A stretch of DNA of 64,000 nucleotides from an uncultured Sphingomonadaceae bacterium. Lineage in GTDB: Bacteria; Pseudomonadota; Alphaproteobacteria; Sphingomonadales; Sphingomonadaceae. Each line of letters opens with the position of its first letter. Positions within the stretch are counted from its first letter, which is position 1. The translations under genes were made by a program, and so were the position numbers. The stretch covers positions 2,047,404 to 2,111,403 of the forward strand of contig CANLQE010000001.1 in the NCBI GenBank assembly GCA_947493215.1. The letters are read 5' to 3'. The notes under the pieces are model-generated. The model saw only the letters and a program-made list of their open reading frames with translations, did no database searches and was not told the origin of the DNA. This document shows positions 1-8,315 of this stretch, one piece after another.

Positions 1-237
1 CGCCATCGTCATCGCTATGAAGTGAATAAAGGCTATGTCGATAGACTAGAGCAGACCGGTTTGATATTCTCTGGGATGTCACCCGATGGCGAGCTTCCCG
101 AGATTGTTGAGCGGCCAGATCATAGCTGGTTTGTCGGCGTGCAATATCATCCGGAACTTAAGAGCAAGCCCTTTGATCCGCATCCGCTCTTTGCCTCCTT
201 TATCGCAGCAGCGGTAAAACAAAGTCGACTTGTCTAA
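1..237 (+). CDS. pyrG: CTP synthase, C-terminal end (partial)
   Basis: Only the last 78 codons are in the window; the gene enters from the left in frame 1. The reading starts with RHRHRYEVN, the substrate-side motif typical of the glutamine amidotransferase (GATase) domain of CTP synthase, followed by GVQYHPE, which carries the conserved His and Glu of the Cys-His-Glu triad. The enzyme makes CTP from UTP, ATP and glutamine. A Crp-family gene follows after about 100 bases. Confidence 0.93.
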   Translation, partial: RHRHRYEVNKGYVDRLEQTGLIFSGMSPDGELPEIVERPDHSWFVGVQYHPELKSKPFDPHPLFASFIAAAVKQSRLV

Positions 238-260
238 TTTATCCAATCCTTTTTACACAA

Positions 261-276
261 AGTGACTATTGTCACA
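261..276. promoter_or_regulatory. Crp/Fnr-type binding site
   Basis: The bases read AGTGA-N6-TCACA, nine of ten matches to the Crp/Fnr consensus TGTGA-N6-TCACA. The site lies 68 bases before the GTG start of a Crp-family gene and after the pyrG stop, which fits autoregulation. That it is used is inference. Confidence 0.5.
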
Positions 277-290
277 TTCAAGCATTGGGA

Positions 291-315
291 ATTGGTTATC
301 AACCAGTTAACCAAT
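291..315. repeat. Inverted repeat upstream of Crp-family gene
   Basis: Eight-base arms ATTGGTTA and TAACCAAT are separated by 9 bases, 29 bases before the start codon at 344. It could be a second operator or a leader hairpin; it does not match the Crp consensus and has no T-tract. Confidence 0.35.
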
Positions 316-343
316 GTAAGCGATTTGAAATGGGACAGCATTA

Positions 344-1030
344 GTGAAAGCCGAAGAACTCGCGGACATATTAGCAGAGCATAGTTTATTTGCTGATTGT
401 GATGAGGCCGAACTAGCAGATTTGATATTGCGCGGGCATTTCGTACAATATCAAAAAGGGGATGAATTGATCATGCAGGGCGATCCTGGAAACTCATTAC
501 TGATACTATTATCGGGCAATGCGCGGACCAGCATGATTGCGAGTAATGGCCATGAAATTGTTCTGGACTATGCCGAACCCGGTCAGGTTATTGGAGAAAT
601 CGCTTTGCTTGATGGCGGTGAAAGAACCGCCAGTGTAACGGCGATAGAACCGACCAGCGCATTAACCATTACGCGGGTGGCTTTTGAAGAGATTTTGAGA
701 AACCATAAAAATATGGCATTACGACTCCTTAAAGTCATGGCAAACCGCATTCGGACGGCCAATACCATGATAGAGGGAGATAGGGCGTATACATCGGGGC
801 CGCGTCTAGCGCGTTACCTGTTAAGATTATCAGTCGTCGGCGCAGAAGAAGGGCGTTTAAAACTGGATTTAAGTCAAAGCGAACTCGGCAACTTTGCCGG
901 CATGTCGCGCGAACATATTAATCGGCAACTTTCAACCTGGTCAGAAGATGACATTGTTTCGGTTGAAAGTGGGAAAGTACGGATATTGAATCACGCCGTT
1001 CTTTCCAATATTGCCAATGCGGATTCTTGA
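344..1030 (+). CDS. Crp/Fnr family transcriptional regulator
   Basis: A 228-residue protein with an N-terminal cyclic-nucleotide-binding-like beta barrel (about residues 10-120, including GEIALLDGGERTAS, the phosphate-binding-cassette region) and a C-terminal winged helix (about 174-200, SQSELGNFAGMSREHINRQL). There is no Fnr-type cysteine cluster, so a [4Fe-4S] oxygen sensor is unlikely; the effector is unknown. The GTG start at 344 gives a normal family length. A Crp-like palindrome lies upstream at 261-276. The gene is monocistronic and ends in a terminator at 1092-1129. Confidence 0.85.
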   Translation: MKAEELADILAEHSLFADCDEAELADLILRGHFVQYQKGDELIMQGDPGNSLLILLSGNARTSMIASNGHEIVLDYAEPGQVIGEIALLDGGERTASVTAIEPTSALTITRVAFEEILRNHKNMALRLLKVMANRIRTANTMIEGDRAYTSGPRLARYLLRLSVVGAEEGRLKLDLSQSELGNFAGMSREHINRQLSTWSEDDIVSVESGKVRILNHAVLSNIANADS

Positions 1031-1091
1031 ACGAAGTTGGCCATTTGCGACCCGGGCTAATTTCGTCAAGAGTGACACCACGCGGGTGTCA

Positions 1092-1129
1092 GGGGCAGTC
1101 GGATCCTCATCTGGCTGCCCCATTTTTTT
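1092..1129 (+). terminator. Rho-independent terminator after the Crp-family gene
   Basis: GGGGCAG (1092-1098) pairs with CTGCCCC (1115-1121), and a run of seven T follows at once (1123-1129). It lies 62 bases past the stop codon at 1030. Confidence 0.85.
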
Positions 1130-1150
1130 GCTCTTTTTAGACTGAGAATC

Positions 1151-1182
1151 AAAAAAGGCAGCCAAAACTCTCTGGCTGCCTT
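1151..1182 (-). terminator. Rho-independent terminator after the Hsp20 gene
   Basis: A perfect nine-base stem, AAGGCAGCC (1155-1163) with GGCTGCCTT (1174-1182) around a ten-base loop. On the minus strand it runs into a T-tract (complement of 1151-1156). It sits just past the stop of the minus-strand Hsp20 gene and faces the plus-strand terminator at 1092-1129, so the convergent pair is insulated on both sides. Confidence 0.85.
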
Positions 1183-1204
1183 CTAAAATTTCTTGAATCA
1201 GGGC

Positions 1205-1684
1205 TTAAGCAGCCTTATCCTTTGATTTCTTAGGTTTATGATCAATTTTGGTGACATTTTCGCCAGCGTTAATTGCGATTTTCTTGGGTTTCATCGCGTC
1301 GGGGATTTCGCGAACCAAATCAATGACGAGCAAGCCATCGCTCAATACCGCATTATCTACGCGGACAAAATCGGCCAATTCAAAGCGGCGTTCAAAATTG
1401 CGGTTGGCAATACCCATGTGCAGGAATTGCTTCCCTTCATTTTCGTCATTCCCTTTGTTACCAGCTACCAGCAACAAATTTTGTTGTGCGGTAATTTCAA
1501 TCTCATTGTCCTTGAAACCCGCCACGGCCAGCGTGATACGATAATGGTCATCGCCGTTGCGTTCGATATTGAAGGGGGGATAGTTTTCCGATTGTTGGGC
1601 CCGGGCATTATTCTCGAGCAGATCGAAAAGTCGGTCAAAACCAACGGTTGAGCGACGATAGGGGGTAAAATCAAAACGGTTCAT
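1205..1684 (-). CDS. Hsp20/IbpA-type small heat-shock protein
   Basis: A 159-residue alpha-crystallin-domain protein. It begins MNRFDFTPYRRSTVGFDRLF, as IbpA-type sHsps do, and carries the core beta-sandwich (about residues 33-125, with PFNIERNGDDHYRI and a FERRFEL strand) and a lysine-rich tail. The conserved I-x-I tail motif appears as KIAI. Such proteins are ATP-independent holdases in the cytoplasm. I place the start at the ATG at 1684 because GAGGAT lies seven bases before it; the frame stays open upstream to 1777 but loses family similarity. A ROSE-like leader precedes the gene. Confidence 0.9.
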   Translation of the reverse strand: MNRFDFTPYRRSTVGFDRLFDLLENNARAQQSENYPPFNIERNGDDHYRITLAVAGFKDNEIEITAQQNLLLVAGNKGNDENEGKQFLHMGIANRNFERRFELADFVRVDNAVLSDGLLVIDLVREIPDAMKPKKIAINAGENVTKIDHKPKKSKDKAA

Positions 1685-1770
1685 ATCTTTATCCTCATTT
1701 GAGCAATTAAAATTGTGGACCCAAAATGGCGTCCTGTTCTGTGTTGCGAGATCCAAACCGGCATCTCGCC
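1685..1770 (-). promoter_or_regulatory. ROSE-like RNA thermometer in the Hsp20 leader
   Basis: In the minus-strand leader, UUGCUC (complement of 1701-1706) lies four bases before GAGGAU (complement of 1691-1696), the Shine-Dalgarno. Folding gives C-G, U-A, C-G, a G-G mismatch, U-A and U-U: the signature of the ROSE terminal hairpin, in which a U(U/C)GCU stretch masks the ribosome site. Two further hairpins lie upstream: ATCTCGC/GCGAGAT (1746-1752 with 1763-1769) and GGAC/GTCC (1717-1720 with 1731-1734). ROSE elements are known in leaders of alphaproteobacterial Hsp20 genes. The assignment here is by motif and position only. Confidence 0.55.
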
Positions 1771-1776
1771 TACCCA

Positions 1777-1804
1777 AGATATTATCTCGTTTCGTGAATT
1801 CAAG
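1777..1804 (-). promoter_or_regulatory. Candidate RpoH-type promoter of the Hsp20 gene
   Basis: On the minus strand CTTGAA (complement of 1799-1804) is followed, 17 bases after its CTTG, by AATATCT (complement of 1777-1783), which partly matches the alphaproteobacterial RpoH pattern CTTG-N17/18-CYTATNT. Transcription would begin near 1770, just at the first hairpin of the ROSE-like leader. The -10 match is weak. Confidence 0.35.
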
Positions 1805-1834
1805 AGGCTCTTTATGTTATGGAATCTGCTGAAA

Positions 1835-1869
1835 ACAAAAACGCCCGGAGCCATTTCTGACTCCGGGCG
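1835..1869 (-). terminator. Strong rho-independent terminator
   Basis: CGCCCGGAG (1842-1850) pairs perfectly with CTCCGGGCG (1861-1869) around a ten-base loop. On the minus strand the stem is followed by TTTTTGTTTTC. It would end the candidate small RNA and also protect the Hsp20 promoter from read-through. Confidence 0.85.
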
Positions 1870-2015
1870 AAAATGGTGACGATAATATCGTCCCCCTGTT
1901 TTCCTGTCTTATTCAACGCCGTTTGTCCCCCAACATCCGACGGAACCAGAAAGGATCCCTGAACCATGACCATTAAGCGGTAATTGATTCTGTCACTATC
2001 TCTGATCGCCATGGC
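1835..2015 (-). ncRNA. Candidate small RNA with intrinsic terminator
   Basis: This is the only gap over 300 bases in the window (1685-2163). A very strong minus-strand terminator (1835-1869) has no convincing protein gene ahead of it. A hexamer pair TTGCAC-N18-GACAAT (complement of about 2019-2048) could start an RNA of roughly 175-180 nt near 2015. The RNA would contain a perfect GACGATA-U-TATCGTC hairpin (complement of 1878-1892). A 51-codon ORF crosses the region but its last codons lie inside the terminator stem and T-tract, so I do not call it coding. It does not show tmRNA, SRP RNA or RNase P signatures. Identity unknown. Confidence 0.35.
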
Positions 2016-2163
2016 CGCTATTGTCATGCAAATTTTCACAAATGTGCAATATTGGTTCAGGCTTGTGTCATAATGGCCACAGCATTTTAGCGAGTATCAC
2101 TCTTGCCTGCGCCGCCTCGCAACCGTAAAGCCACAATAGTTTTTTCAGGAAGATCAAACCCCT

Positions 2164-3414
2164 ATGCTTCTATCCCGTTATGAATGGGTCATTGCCAAGC
2201 GCTATCTTCTACCCGGGAAAGGGGAAGGCTTTATTTTTTTGGTCGCCAGCATCAGCCTGGTCGCGGTTATGCTCGGTGTTGCCGCGCTGATCGTGGTGAT
2301 GAGCGTAATGAATGGTTTTCGTGCGGACCTATTTGACAAGATTGTGGGTTTAAACGGCCATGCTGTAATCCAAGGCTATGGTGGTCGATTACCGGACTGG
2401 CGAGACCTTCTAGAAGATGCGCGCAATACCGAAGGTGTGGTGTCGGCTTCTCCGTTGATTGAGCAGCCGCTTCTCACAACGTTTAACGGACGGGTTGAGG
2501 CAATATTGGTGCGCGGCATGCTGGTCCCGGACATTCTCGAAAATGATACACTGGATGGGAAAACCGTTGCTGGCGACCTCGGGCGTTTAGAACCCGGAGC
2601 AGGGCGTGTGGGCATCGGTAGTCGATTAGCGGTTACATTGGGGGCTCAGGTAGGAAGTCGTATCACAGTGATTAATCCACAGGGTCGGTCTACGCCTTTT
2701 GGTACCGTGCCACGTGAGATATCATATGAGGTCGCCGCGATATTTGAAGTCGGTGTATATGATTATGACAAAGCCTTTGTGATTATGCCTATGGAAGATG
2801 CCCAAACGCTAATGTTGCTGGGTGACCAAATTGGTATGATCGAAATCAAGACAAATGATGCTGATAATGTGTCTGAAATTATAGCACCGCTCTATCCTAA
2901 AATAGATGGTCGGGCACAGATGGTTGATTGGAAGTCCATGAACGCTTCCTTGTTCGAAACACTTCAAGTTGAACGCGTTGTTATGTTTGTGATCCTCTCG
3001 ATCATCATATTGGTCGCGGTGTTCAATATCCTCTCATCGCTGATCATGTTGGTTCGTGCCAAAACAAGGGACATTGCGATATTGCGAACCATGGGTGCCT
3101 CGCGGGCTTCGTTGACGCGAATATTTGTCACTGTCGGCACGTCTATCGGAGCCCTAGGGATAGCCGCCGGCATATTATTGGGATTAATCGCGATTTATTT
3201 CAGGCAGAATGTAATCAACTTTGTGCAGACGATTACCGGTCAAAACCTTTGGGATCCATCGATTCGTTTTTTGACGGAGTTACCTGCCAGAACCGATCCG
3301 ATGGAGGTGTTCGGTATAGCAATGCTCGCGTTCCTGTTTAGCTTCCTGGCGACACTCTATCCTGCCTACAAGGCGGCAAGCACTGATCCAGTGCAGGTGT
3401 TGCGCTATGAATGA
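2164..3414 (+). CDS. lolC: Lipoprotein-releasing ABC transporter, permease subunit
   Basis: A 416-residue LolC/LolE-family inner-membrane protein. One N-terminal membrane helix (about 23-50, with ...[16 protein letters not shown]) precedes a large periplasmic MacB-like domain, and three C-terminal helices (about 270-405) carry the FtsX fold, with AILRTMGAS as the coupling-helix motif. With LolD it extracts mature lipoproteins from the inner membrane and hands them to LolA. Alphaproteobacteria usually have one such permease acting as a homodimer, so LolC versus LolE naming is conventional. AGGAAG precedes the ATG. Its end overlaps lolD by eight bases. Confidence 0.92.
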   Translation: MLLSRYEWVIAKRYLLPGKGEGFIFLVASISLVAVMLGVAALIVVMSVMNGFRADLFDKIVGLNGHAVIQGYGGRLPDWRDLLEDARNTEGVVSASPLIEQPLLTTFNGRVEAILVRGMLVPDILENDTLDGKTVAGDLGRLEPGAGRVGIGSRLAVTLGAQVGSRITVINPQGRSTPFGTVPREISYEVAAIFEVGVYDYDKAFVIMPMEDAQTLMLLGDQIGMIEIKTNDADNVSEIIAPLYPKIDGRAQMVDWKSMNASLFETLQVERVVMFVILSIIILVAVFNILSSLIMLVRAKTRDIAILRTMGASRASLTRIFVTVGTSIGALGIAAGILLGLIAIYFRQNVINFVQTITGQNLWDPSIRFLTELPARTDPMEVFGIAMLAFLFSFLATLYPAYKAASTDPVQVLRYE

Positions 3415-4090
3415 TATCGGAAACAAGGTTGTCGAACTTCGCGCTGTAAAGCGGAGTTTCAAACAGGGCGATGTGCAGATTGACGTTCTCAAAGGGGTAG
3501 ATCTAGACATTCGGTCCAATGAGATTGTTGCACTGCTTGGTCCTTCCGGTTCGGGTAAATCAACCTTGCTGCAAGCTGTTGGTTTGCTTGAAGGTGGGTT
3601 TGAAGGGTCCATCAAACTCAACGGCGAAGAAACAGCGCAAATGTCGGCCAGCGGCCACACCCGCATCCGCCGGGATCTGTTGGGTTTCGTCTATCAATTC
3701 CATCACTTGCTACCGGATTTTTCTGCCGCCGAAAATGTTGTCATGCCGCAGCTCATTGCCGGAACATCGCAAGCTGAGGCAGAAATACGGGCAGAATCGC
3801 TACTGCGCAGTTTAGGGCTTGCCGAGCGATTAGATCATAAACCAAGCAAATTGTCGGGTGGTGAGCAGCAACGTGTCGCCGTGGCGCGCGCCTTGGCTAA
3901 TGCGCCGAAACTGGTTTTGGCAGATGAACCGACTGGAAATCTCGACGAAACAACGGCGGATATTGTGTTGGCAGAACTCATGGCGTTGGTCCGAGAAGAA
4001 GGCAGCGCCGCACTAATTGCCACTCATAACGAGCGTTTGGCCGCAAAAATGGATCGCGTGGTAAGGCTTCACGACGGATTATTAGGCTAA
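3407..4090 (+). CDS. lolD: Lipoprotein-releasing ABC transporter, ATP-binding protein
   Basis: A 227-residue ABC ATPase with Walker [10 protein letters not shown] (45-53), a Q-loop in [13 protein letters not shown], signature [15 protein letters not shown], Walker [13 protein letters not shown] and the switch His in IATHNE. The [11 protein letters not shown] segment is typical of the LolD/MacB group. It powers lipoprotein release by the LolC-type permease encoded just upstream. The start ATG at 3407 lies inside the last codons of lolC, so the two are probably translationally coupled. Confidence 0.95.
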   Translation: MNDIGNKVVELRAVKRSFKQGDVQIDVLKGVDLDIRSNEIVALLGPSGSGKSTLLQAVGLLEGGFEGSIKLNGEETAQMSASGHTRIRRDLLGFVYQFHHLLPDFSAAENVVMPQLIAGTSQAEAEIRAESLLRSLGLAERLDHKPSKLSGGEQQRVAVARALANAPKLVLADEPTGNLDETTADIVLAELMALVREEGSAALIATHNERLAAKMDRVVRLHDGLLG

Positions 4091-4191
4091 CGTTTTCAAA
4101 AGGAAACGAGATAGGCTTTGACATTTCGCAGGCGAATATCGATCTGACGTACATCACGGGGGAATAAAATTGCAAAGAACGGGGTGCATCT

Positions 4192-4665
4192 ATGCAAATG
4201 ACAGAATTTGAAATTAAACAAGCAGATGGTTCGATGTCGGACCTATCCAAGTATAAGGGCAAAGTGCTCCTTATCGTAAACACGGCGTCAAAATGTGGTT
4301 TCACGCCGCAATATGAAGGACTGGAGAAGCTGCATAAAGAATATGCAGATAAAGGTCTGGAAATATTGGCATTTCCATGCAATCAATTTGGCAATCAAGA
4401 GCCAGGTGATGCCGAAGAAATTAAGAATTTCTGCACGCTCAACTATGAGGTTAGCTTTCCGTTGATGGCCAAAGTGGACGTGAACGGCAATGATGCAGAT
4501 CCCTTGTGGAAATATCTCAAGTCTGAAAAATCCGGTTTGCTAGGTTCGCGAATCAAGTGGAATTTCACCAAATTCATCGTAGATCGCGATGGCAATGTGG
4601 TGGCACGGCATGGACCGGCGGTGAAACCAGAACAGCTCAAGAGTGAGATCGAAGCCCTACTTTAG
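4192..4665 (+). CDS. Glutathione peroxidase family thiol peroxidase
   Basis: A 157-residue protein with the full peroxidase tetrad environment: Cys35 in NTASKCGFTPQY (cysteine, not selenocysteine), Gln69 in FPCNQFGNQEPG and Trp124 in KWNFTKF. Cys82 (NFCTLN) matches the resolving cysteine of thioredoxin-dependent bacterial and plant enzymes, so thioredoxin is the likely reductant. It removes H2O2 and lipid hydroperoxides in the cytoplasm. ATGs occur at codons 1 and 3; either may be used. About 100 bases separate it from lolD and no shared promoter signal is clear. Confidence 0.9.
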   Translation: MQMTEFEIKQADGSMSDLSKYKGKVLLIVNTASKCGFTPQYEGLEKLHKEYADKGLEILAFPCNQFGNQEPGDAEEIKNFCTLNYEVSFPLMAKVDVNGNDADPLWKYLKSEKSGLLGSRIKWNFTKFIVDRDGNVVARHGPAVKPEQLKSEIEALL

Positions 4666-4761
4666 CTGAAAACGTCAACTAGTTGTGGAAAACTGGTCGA
4701 TAGGTTGCGTTGACGCAATCTGACCGTGGCTAAAGCTTTTGGCTCGCGCTAGGGTTTGATC

Positions 4762-7700
4762 ATGTCACAGATTCCGTTTGTCCATTTGCGCTCTTTTTCC
4801 GCTTATACGATTTTGGACGGTGCGATGGAGCCGAAGGCCATCGGTGCTGTAGCGAAAGAGCGTGGTTTTCCTGCGGTGGCTTTGACCGACCGGATCGGTC
4901 TATTCGCTTCGATGGCGTTTGATGACGGTTGCCGTGCCAATGGCGTTCAACCGATAACAGGCTGTTTTTTGAGGGTTGCGCGACCCGGAAGCAGTGGGAG
5001 TGATAAACCGGTTCTAGACTGGATAGCGCTATTCGCTCAAAATGAGCATGGATATCAAAACCTCTGCCGCCTGGTCTCGGCCTCTCATCTCGACCGCCCG
5101 GCAGATCAAGATGCCCATATTCCGATTGAGATGTTCGAACAACATGGGGCCGGCCTTCTGGCTTCAACAGGTGGCGGCGAAGGCGCTGTAACGCGTTTGC
5201 TTGCCGAAGAGCAGCAATCTGAGGCGGAAGCCTATTTGTCATTGCTACAACAATATTTTCCGGATCGTCTTTATATCGAACTTTCGCGGCGCGATGATCC
5301 GATTGAAATGGCGGCAGAAGCTGGCCTGATTTCATTGGCGATGGACCGGAATATTCCTTTGGTAGCGACCAATCCCAGTTGTTTTGCCGAACCGGATTTT
5401 CACGAAGCCCATGACGCAATGAAATGTATTGCACAGTCCGCTTATGTTGAGAATGACGACCGCGATAAGCCCTCGCCACATCTGTGGATAAAAAGTGACA
5501 TGGTCATGGAGGATTTATTCTCCGACTTGCCCGAAGCGCTCGAGAACACTTTGGTTATCGCAAAACGCTGCGCCTATTCGCCGCCGCGCCGTGATCCGAT
5601 TTTGCCGAGTTTGGCAGGCGATTTAACCGGCGAGGTGGAACAGTTGCGCCGTGATGCAACTGCCGGACTGGAAAAACGGCTCGCCCATGTTGGCGGTATC
5701 GAAGGGGCAGAACGGCAGGAATATTTCGACCGGCTCGATTTTGAGATCAACGTGATCGTCAATATGGGGTTTCCCGGCTATTTCCTGATCGTTGCTGACT
5801 TTATCAAGTGGGCGAAAGATCAAGATATACCGGTCGGGCCGGGGCGTGGCTCTGGCGCCGGCTCTGTTGTTGCATGGGCGCTCACTATCACCGACCTCGA
5901 CCCGATTAAACTTGGTTTGCTCTTTGAGCGTTTCTTGAACCCCGAACGCGTGTCGATGCCTGACTTTGATATCGATTTCTGTGAAACCCGTCGAGGCGAG
6001 GTGATCCGGTATGTGCAAGAAAAATACGGCACGGGGCAGGTCGCTCAGATTATTACGTTCGGTAAACTAAAAGCGCGTGCGGTTCTGCGAGACGTCGGCC
6101 GTGTTTTGCAAATGCCCTATGGGCAGGTTGATCGATTGACCAAATTGGTGCCCAATCATCCCACGGACCCTTGGGATTTGAAACGGGCTCTCAACGGTAT
6201 TTCTGAGTTAGCGCAGGACTATAAGCAGGCTGACGTAAAAAGGCTGTTTGATCTTGCGATGAAACTGGAAGGTTTGCCGCGACATAGTTCAACCCATGCT
6301 GCCGGTGTCGTTATTGGCGACAGGCCGCTGGATCAATTGGTGCCACTTTATCGCGATCCACGATCAGATTTGCCCGTAACCCAGTTCGATATGAAATTTG
6401 TCGAACAAGCCGGTTTGGTGAAATTTGACTTTTTAGGTTTGAAGACGCTCTCCGTCTTGAAAAAAGCGGTCGAACTACTTGCTGAACGTAACGTCGAGGT
6501 GGATCTGGACGCGCTGGCTTGGGATGATCCGAAAGTGTTTGAATTGCTGCAACGCGGCGATACTGTCGGCGTGTTCCAGCTCGAGTCTGAGGGAATGCGA
6601 CGGACGCTAGCGGCTGTGAAGCCGACCAATTTTGGTGATATCATCGCGCTGGTATCGCTTTACCGACCAGGCCCGATGGACAATATTCCACTATTTGGTG
6701 ACCGTAAGAACGGCAGGGCGGAGTTGGCCTATCCCCATCCACTGCTCGAAGACATTCTGAAAGAGACTTACGGCATCATCGTCTACCAGGAACAGGTGAT
6801 GCAGGCGGCACAGATTATCGCCGGCTATTCTCTCGGCGAAGCCGATATGTTGCGGCGCGCCATGGGCAAAAAGATTCAGTCGGAAATGGATACCCAGCGG
6901 AGTATCTTTGTCGAAGGCGCGGCCAAAAATGGCGTTGAAGCCCCACAGGCTAACGAATTGTTCGATTTGATCGATAAATTTGCAGGCTATGGTTTCAACA
7001 AAAGTCATGCTGCGGCTTATGCCTTGCTGGCCTATCAGACGGCTTGGCTCAAAGCGCATTACCCACATGAATTTTATGCAGCCTCTATGTGTTTCGATAT
7101 GCACCAAAGCGACAAGCTCAGCATCTTTGTCGACGATATGAAGCGGCTCGGCGTGACGATATTGCCACCGTCGATCAACAAAAGCCGGCCATCTTTTGCG
7201 GTCGAAGAGCAAGAGGGCGCGCTATTGGCAGTGCGCTATGCCTTGGCGGGGCTAAAGAATGTGGGTGAGAAGGCCATGCAGTCGCTGGTGGCCGAGCGTA
7301 CGGAGAGCGGGCCATTTCAGTCGATGGACGATTTTGCCAATCGCGTGGATCCGTCCGGCATGAACAAAAGGCAGATGGAGAGCCTTGCCGCAGCGGGCGC
7401 ATTTGATGAAATGGAACCCAATCGCGCAGCCGTATATGAAGGGGCAGATATGCTGCTGTCCGTCGCCAACAGCGCAGCAGAAGCTCGAATCAGCGGGCAG
7501 GGCGGTCTATTTGGCGAAGGCGGGGCCAGTGACATGCAGGCCATCCGTTTGCCGGCCAACAGCAATTGGAACTTGAGCGAAATCATGGTGCGTGAGCGCG
7601 ATGCCTATGGCTTCTACTTCGCATCCCATCCGGTGACCCAATTTCAAGCAGTCACATCTTCCCACGGCGCGATGACCTATGCCGCTTTGTGTGAAGAGGG

Positions 7701-8271
7701 CCCGATTGCCGAAGGACAGCGTAAACCGGCAGTTATGGCCGCGCTAGTCGAAGGTGTACGCTGGCGAGAGAGTAAGCGCGGGAACCGGTTTGTGCTGGCG
7801 GACCTGTCCGACAGCAGTGGACAGTTTTCGGGCAGCTGCTTTGAAGAGGAGCAATGCGAGCTGTTGGCAGAGATGGCCAAGGAAGGCAGCTGTGCTCTGC
7901 TGAATGTCGAACTCGACCAGCGCTCTGATGATGAGAGTCCGCGTGTCGCGATCCGCCGGGCACAGGCAATGGATGGCCTGGAGAAAACCACCCGGACCCG
8001 GATGGAGCTGGATGTGTTAAATCTGGACGGCCTTCAAGAGTTGAAAAATTTCTTAGCTCCTCTGGCTGGCGGAAAGAGCGAACTTATCGCCACTGTGCCC
8101 AGTTTTGACGGAGAGGTCGCGCATGTCTGCCTTGGGCGGTCCTTTCAATTGGATGCACAAGTGGCCGAAACGCTTAGCCATGTGACCGGACTGACGAATA
8201 TCCGATTGGGGCCAGCCACTGGCTCACGGGCTATCCGTCACCGCAGGCCCAATTTAAGGCTTGTAAGCTGA
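4762..8271 (+). CDS. dnaE: DNA polymerase III alpha subunit
   Basis: A 1169-residue replicative polymerase of the DnaE1 type. Order: N-terminal PHP domain (begins FVHLRSFSAYTILDGA, with degenerate metal ligands, as in the E. coli protein), polymerase palm with GPGRGSGAGSVV and the catalytic PDFDIDFC Asp pair, the third Asp in KFDFLG, the fingers segment RRAMGKK, a helix-hairpin-helix region, and an OB fold near residues 990-1065. I take the ATG at 4762 rather than the TTG at 4756; AGGG lies eight bases upstream. It synthesises the bulk of the chromosome; proofreading comes from DnaQ, not in this window. Confidence 0.97.
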   Translation: MSQIPFVHLRSFSAYTILDGAMEPKAIGAVAKERGFPAVALTDRIGLFASMAFDDGCRANGVQPITGCFLRVARPGSSGSDKPVLDWIALFAQNEHGYQNLCRLVSASHLDRPADQDAHIPIEMFEQHGAGLLASTGGGEGAVTRLLAEEQQSEAEAYLSLLQQYFPDRLYIELSRRDDPIEMAAEAGLISLAMDRNIPLVATNPSCFAEPDFHEAHDAMKCIAQSAYVENDDRDKPSPHLWIKSDMVMEDLFSDLPEALENTLVIAKRCAYSPPRRDPILPSLAGDLTGEVEQLRRDATAGLEKRLAHVGGIEGAERQEYFDRLDFEINVIVNMGFPGYFLIVADFIKWAKDQDIPVGPGRGSGAGSVVAWALTITDLDPIKLGLLFERFLNPERVSMPDFDIDFCETRRGEVIRYVQEKYGTGQVAQIITFGKLKARAVLRDVGRVLQMPYGQVDRLTKLVPNHPTDPWDLKRALNGISELAQDYKQADVKRLFDLAMKLEGLPRHSSTHAAGVVIGDRPLDQLVPLYRDPRSDLPVTQFDMKFVEQAGLVKFDFLGLKTLSVLKKAVELLAERNVEVDLDALAWDDPKVFELLQRGDTVGVFQLESEGMRRTLAAVKPTNFGDIIALVSLYRPGPMDNIPLFGDRKNGRAELAYPHPLLEDILKETYGIIVYQEQVMQAAQIIAGYSLGEADMLRRAMGKKIQSEMDTQRSIFVEGAAKNGVEAPQANELFDLIDKFAGYGFNKSHAAAYALLAYQTAWLKAHYPHEFYAASMCFDMHQSDKLSIFVDDMKRLGVTILPPSINKSRPSFAVEEQEGALLAVRYALAGLKNVGEKAMQSLVAERTESGPFQSMDDFANRVDPSGMNKRQMESLAAAGAFDEMEPNRAAVYEGADMLLSVANSAAEARISGQGGLFGEGGASDMQAIRLPANSNWNLSEIMVRERDAYGFYFASHPVTQFQAVTSSHGAMTYAALCEEGPIAEGQRKPAVMAALVEGVRWRESKRGNRFVLADLSDSSGQFSGSCFEEEQCELLAEMAKEGSCALLNVELDQRSDDESPRVAIRRAQAMDGLEKTTRTRMELDVLNLDGLQELKNFLAPLAGGKSELIATVPSFDGEVAHVCLGRSFQLDAQVAETLSHVTGLTNIRLGPATGSRAIRHRRPNLRLVS

Positions 8272-8315
8272 GCCATTTCAGTCAAAAAACGGCAAAACAA
8301 TAAACGGAGAGATTA

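Noticed and set aside
1812-2039. Small minus-strand ORF (up to 75 codons) over the gap before lolC
   Set aside because: Its 3' part lies in the stem and T-tract of a strong terminator, so the transcript would end before the stop codon; better explained as a non-coding RNA.
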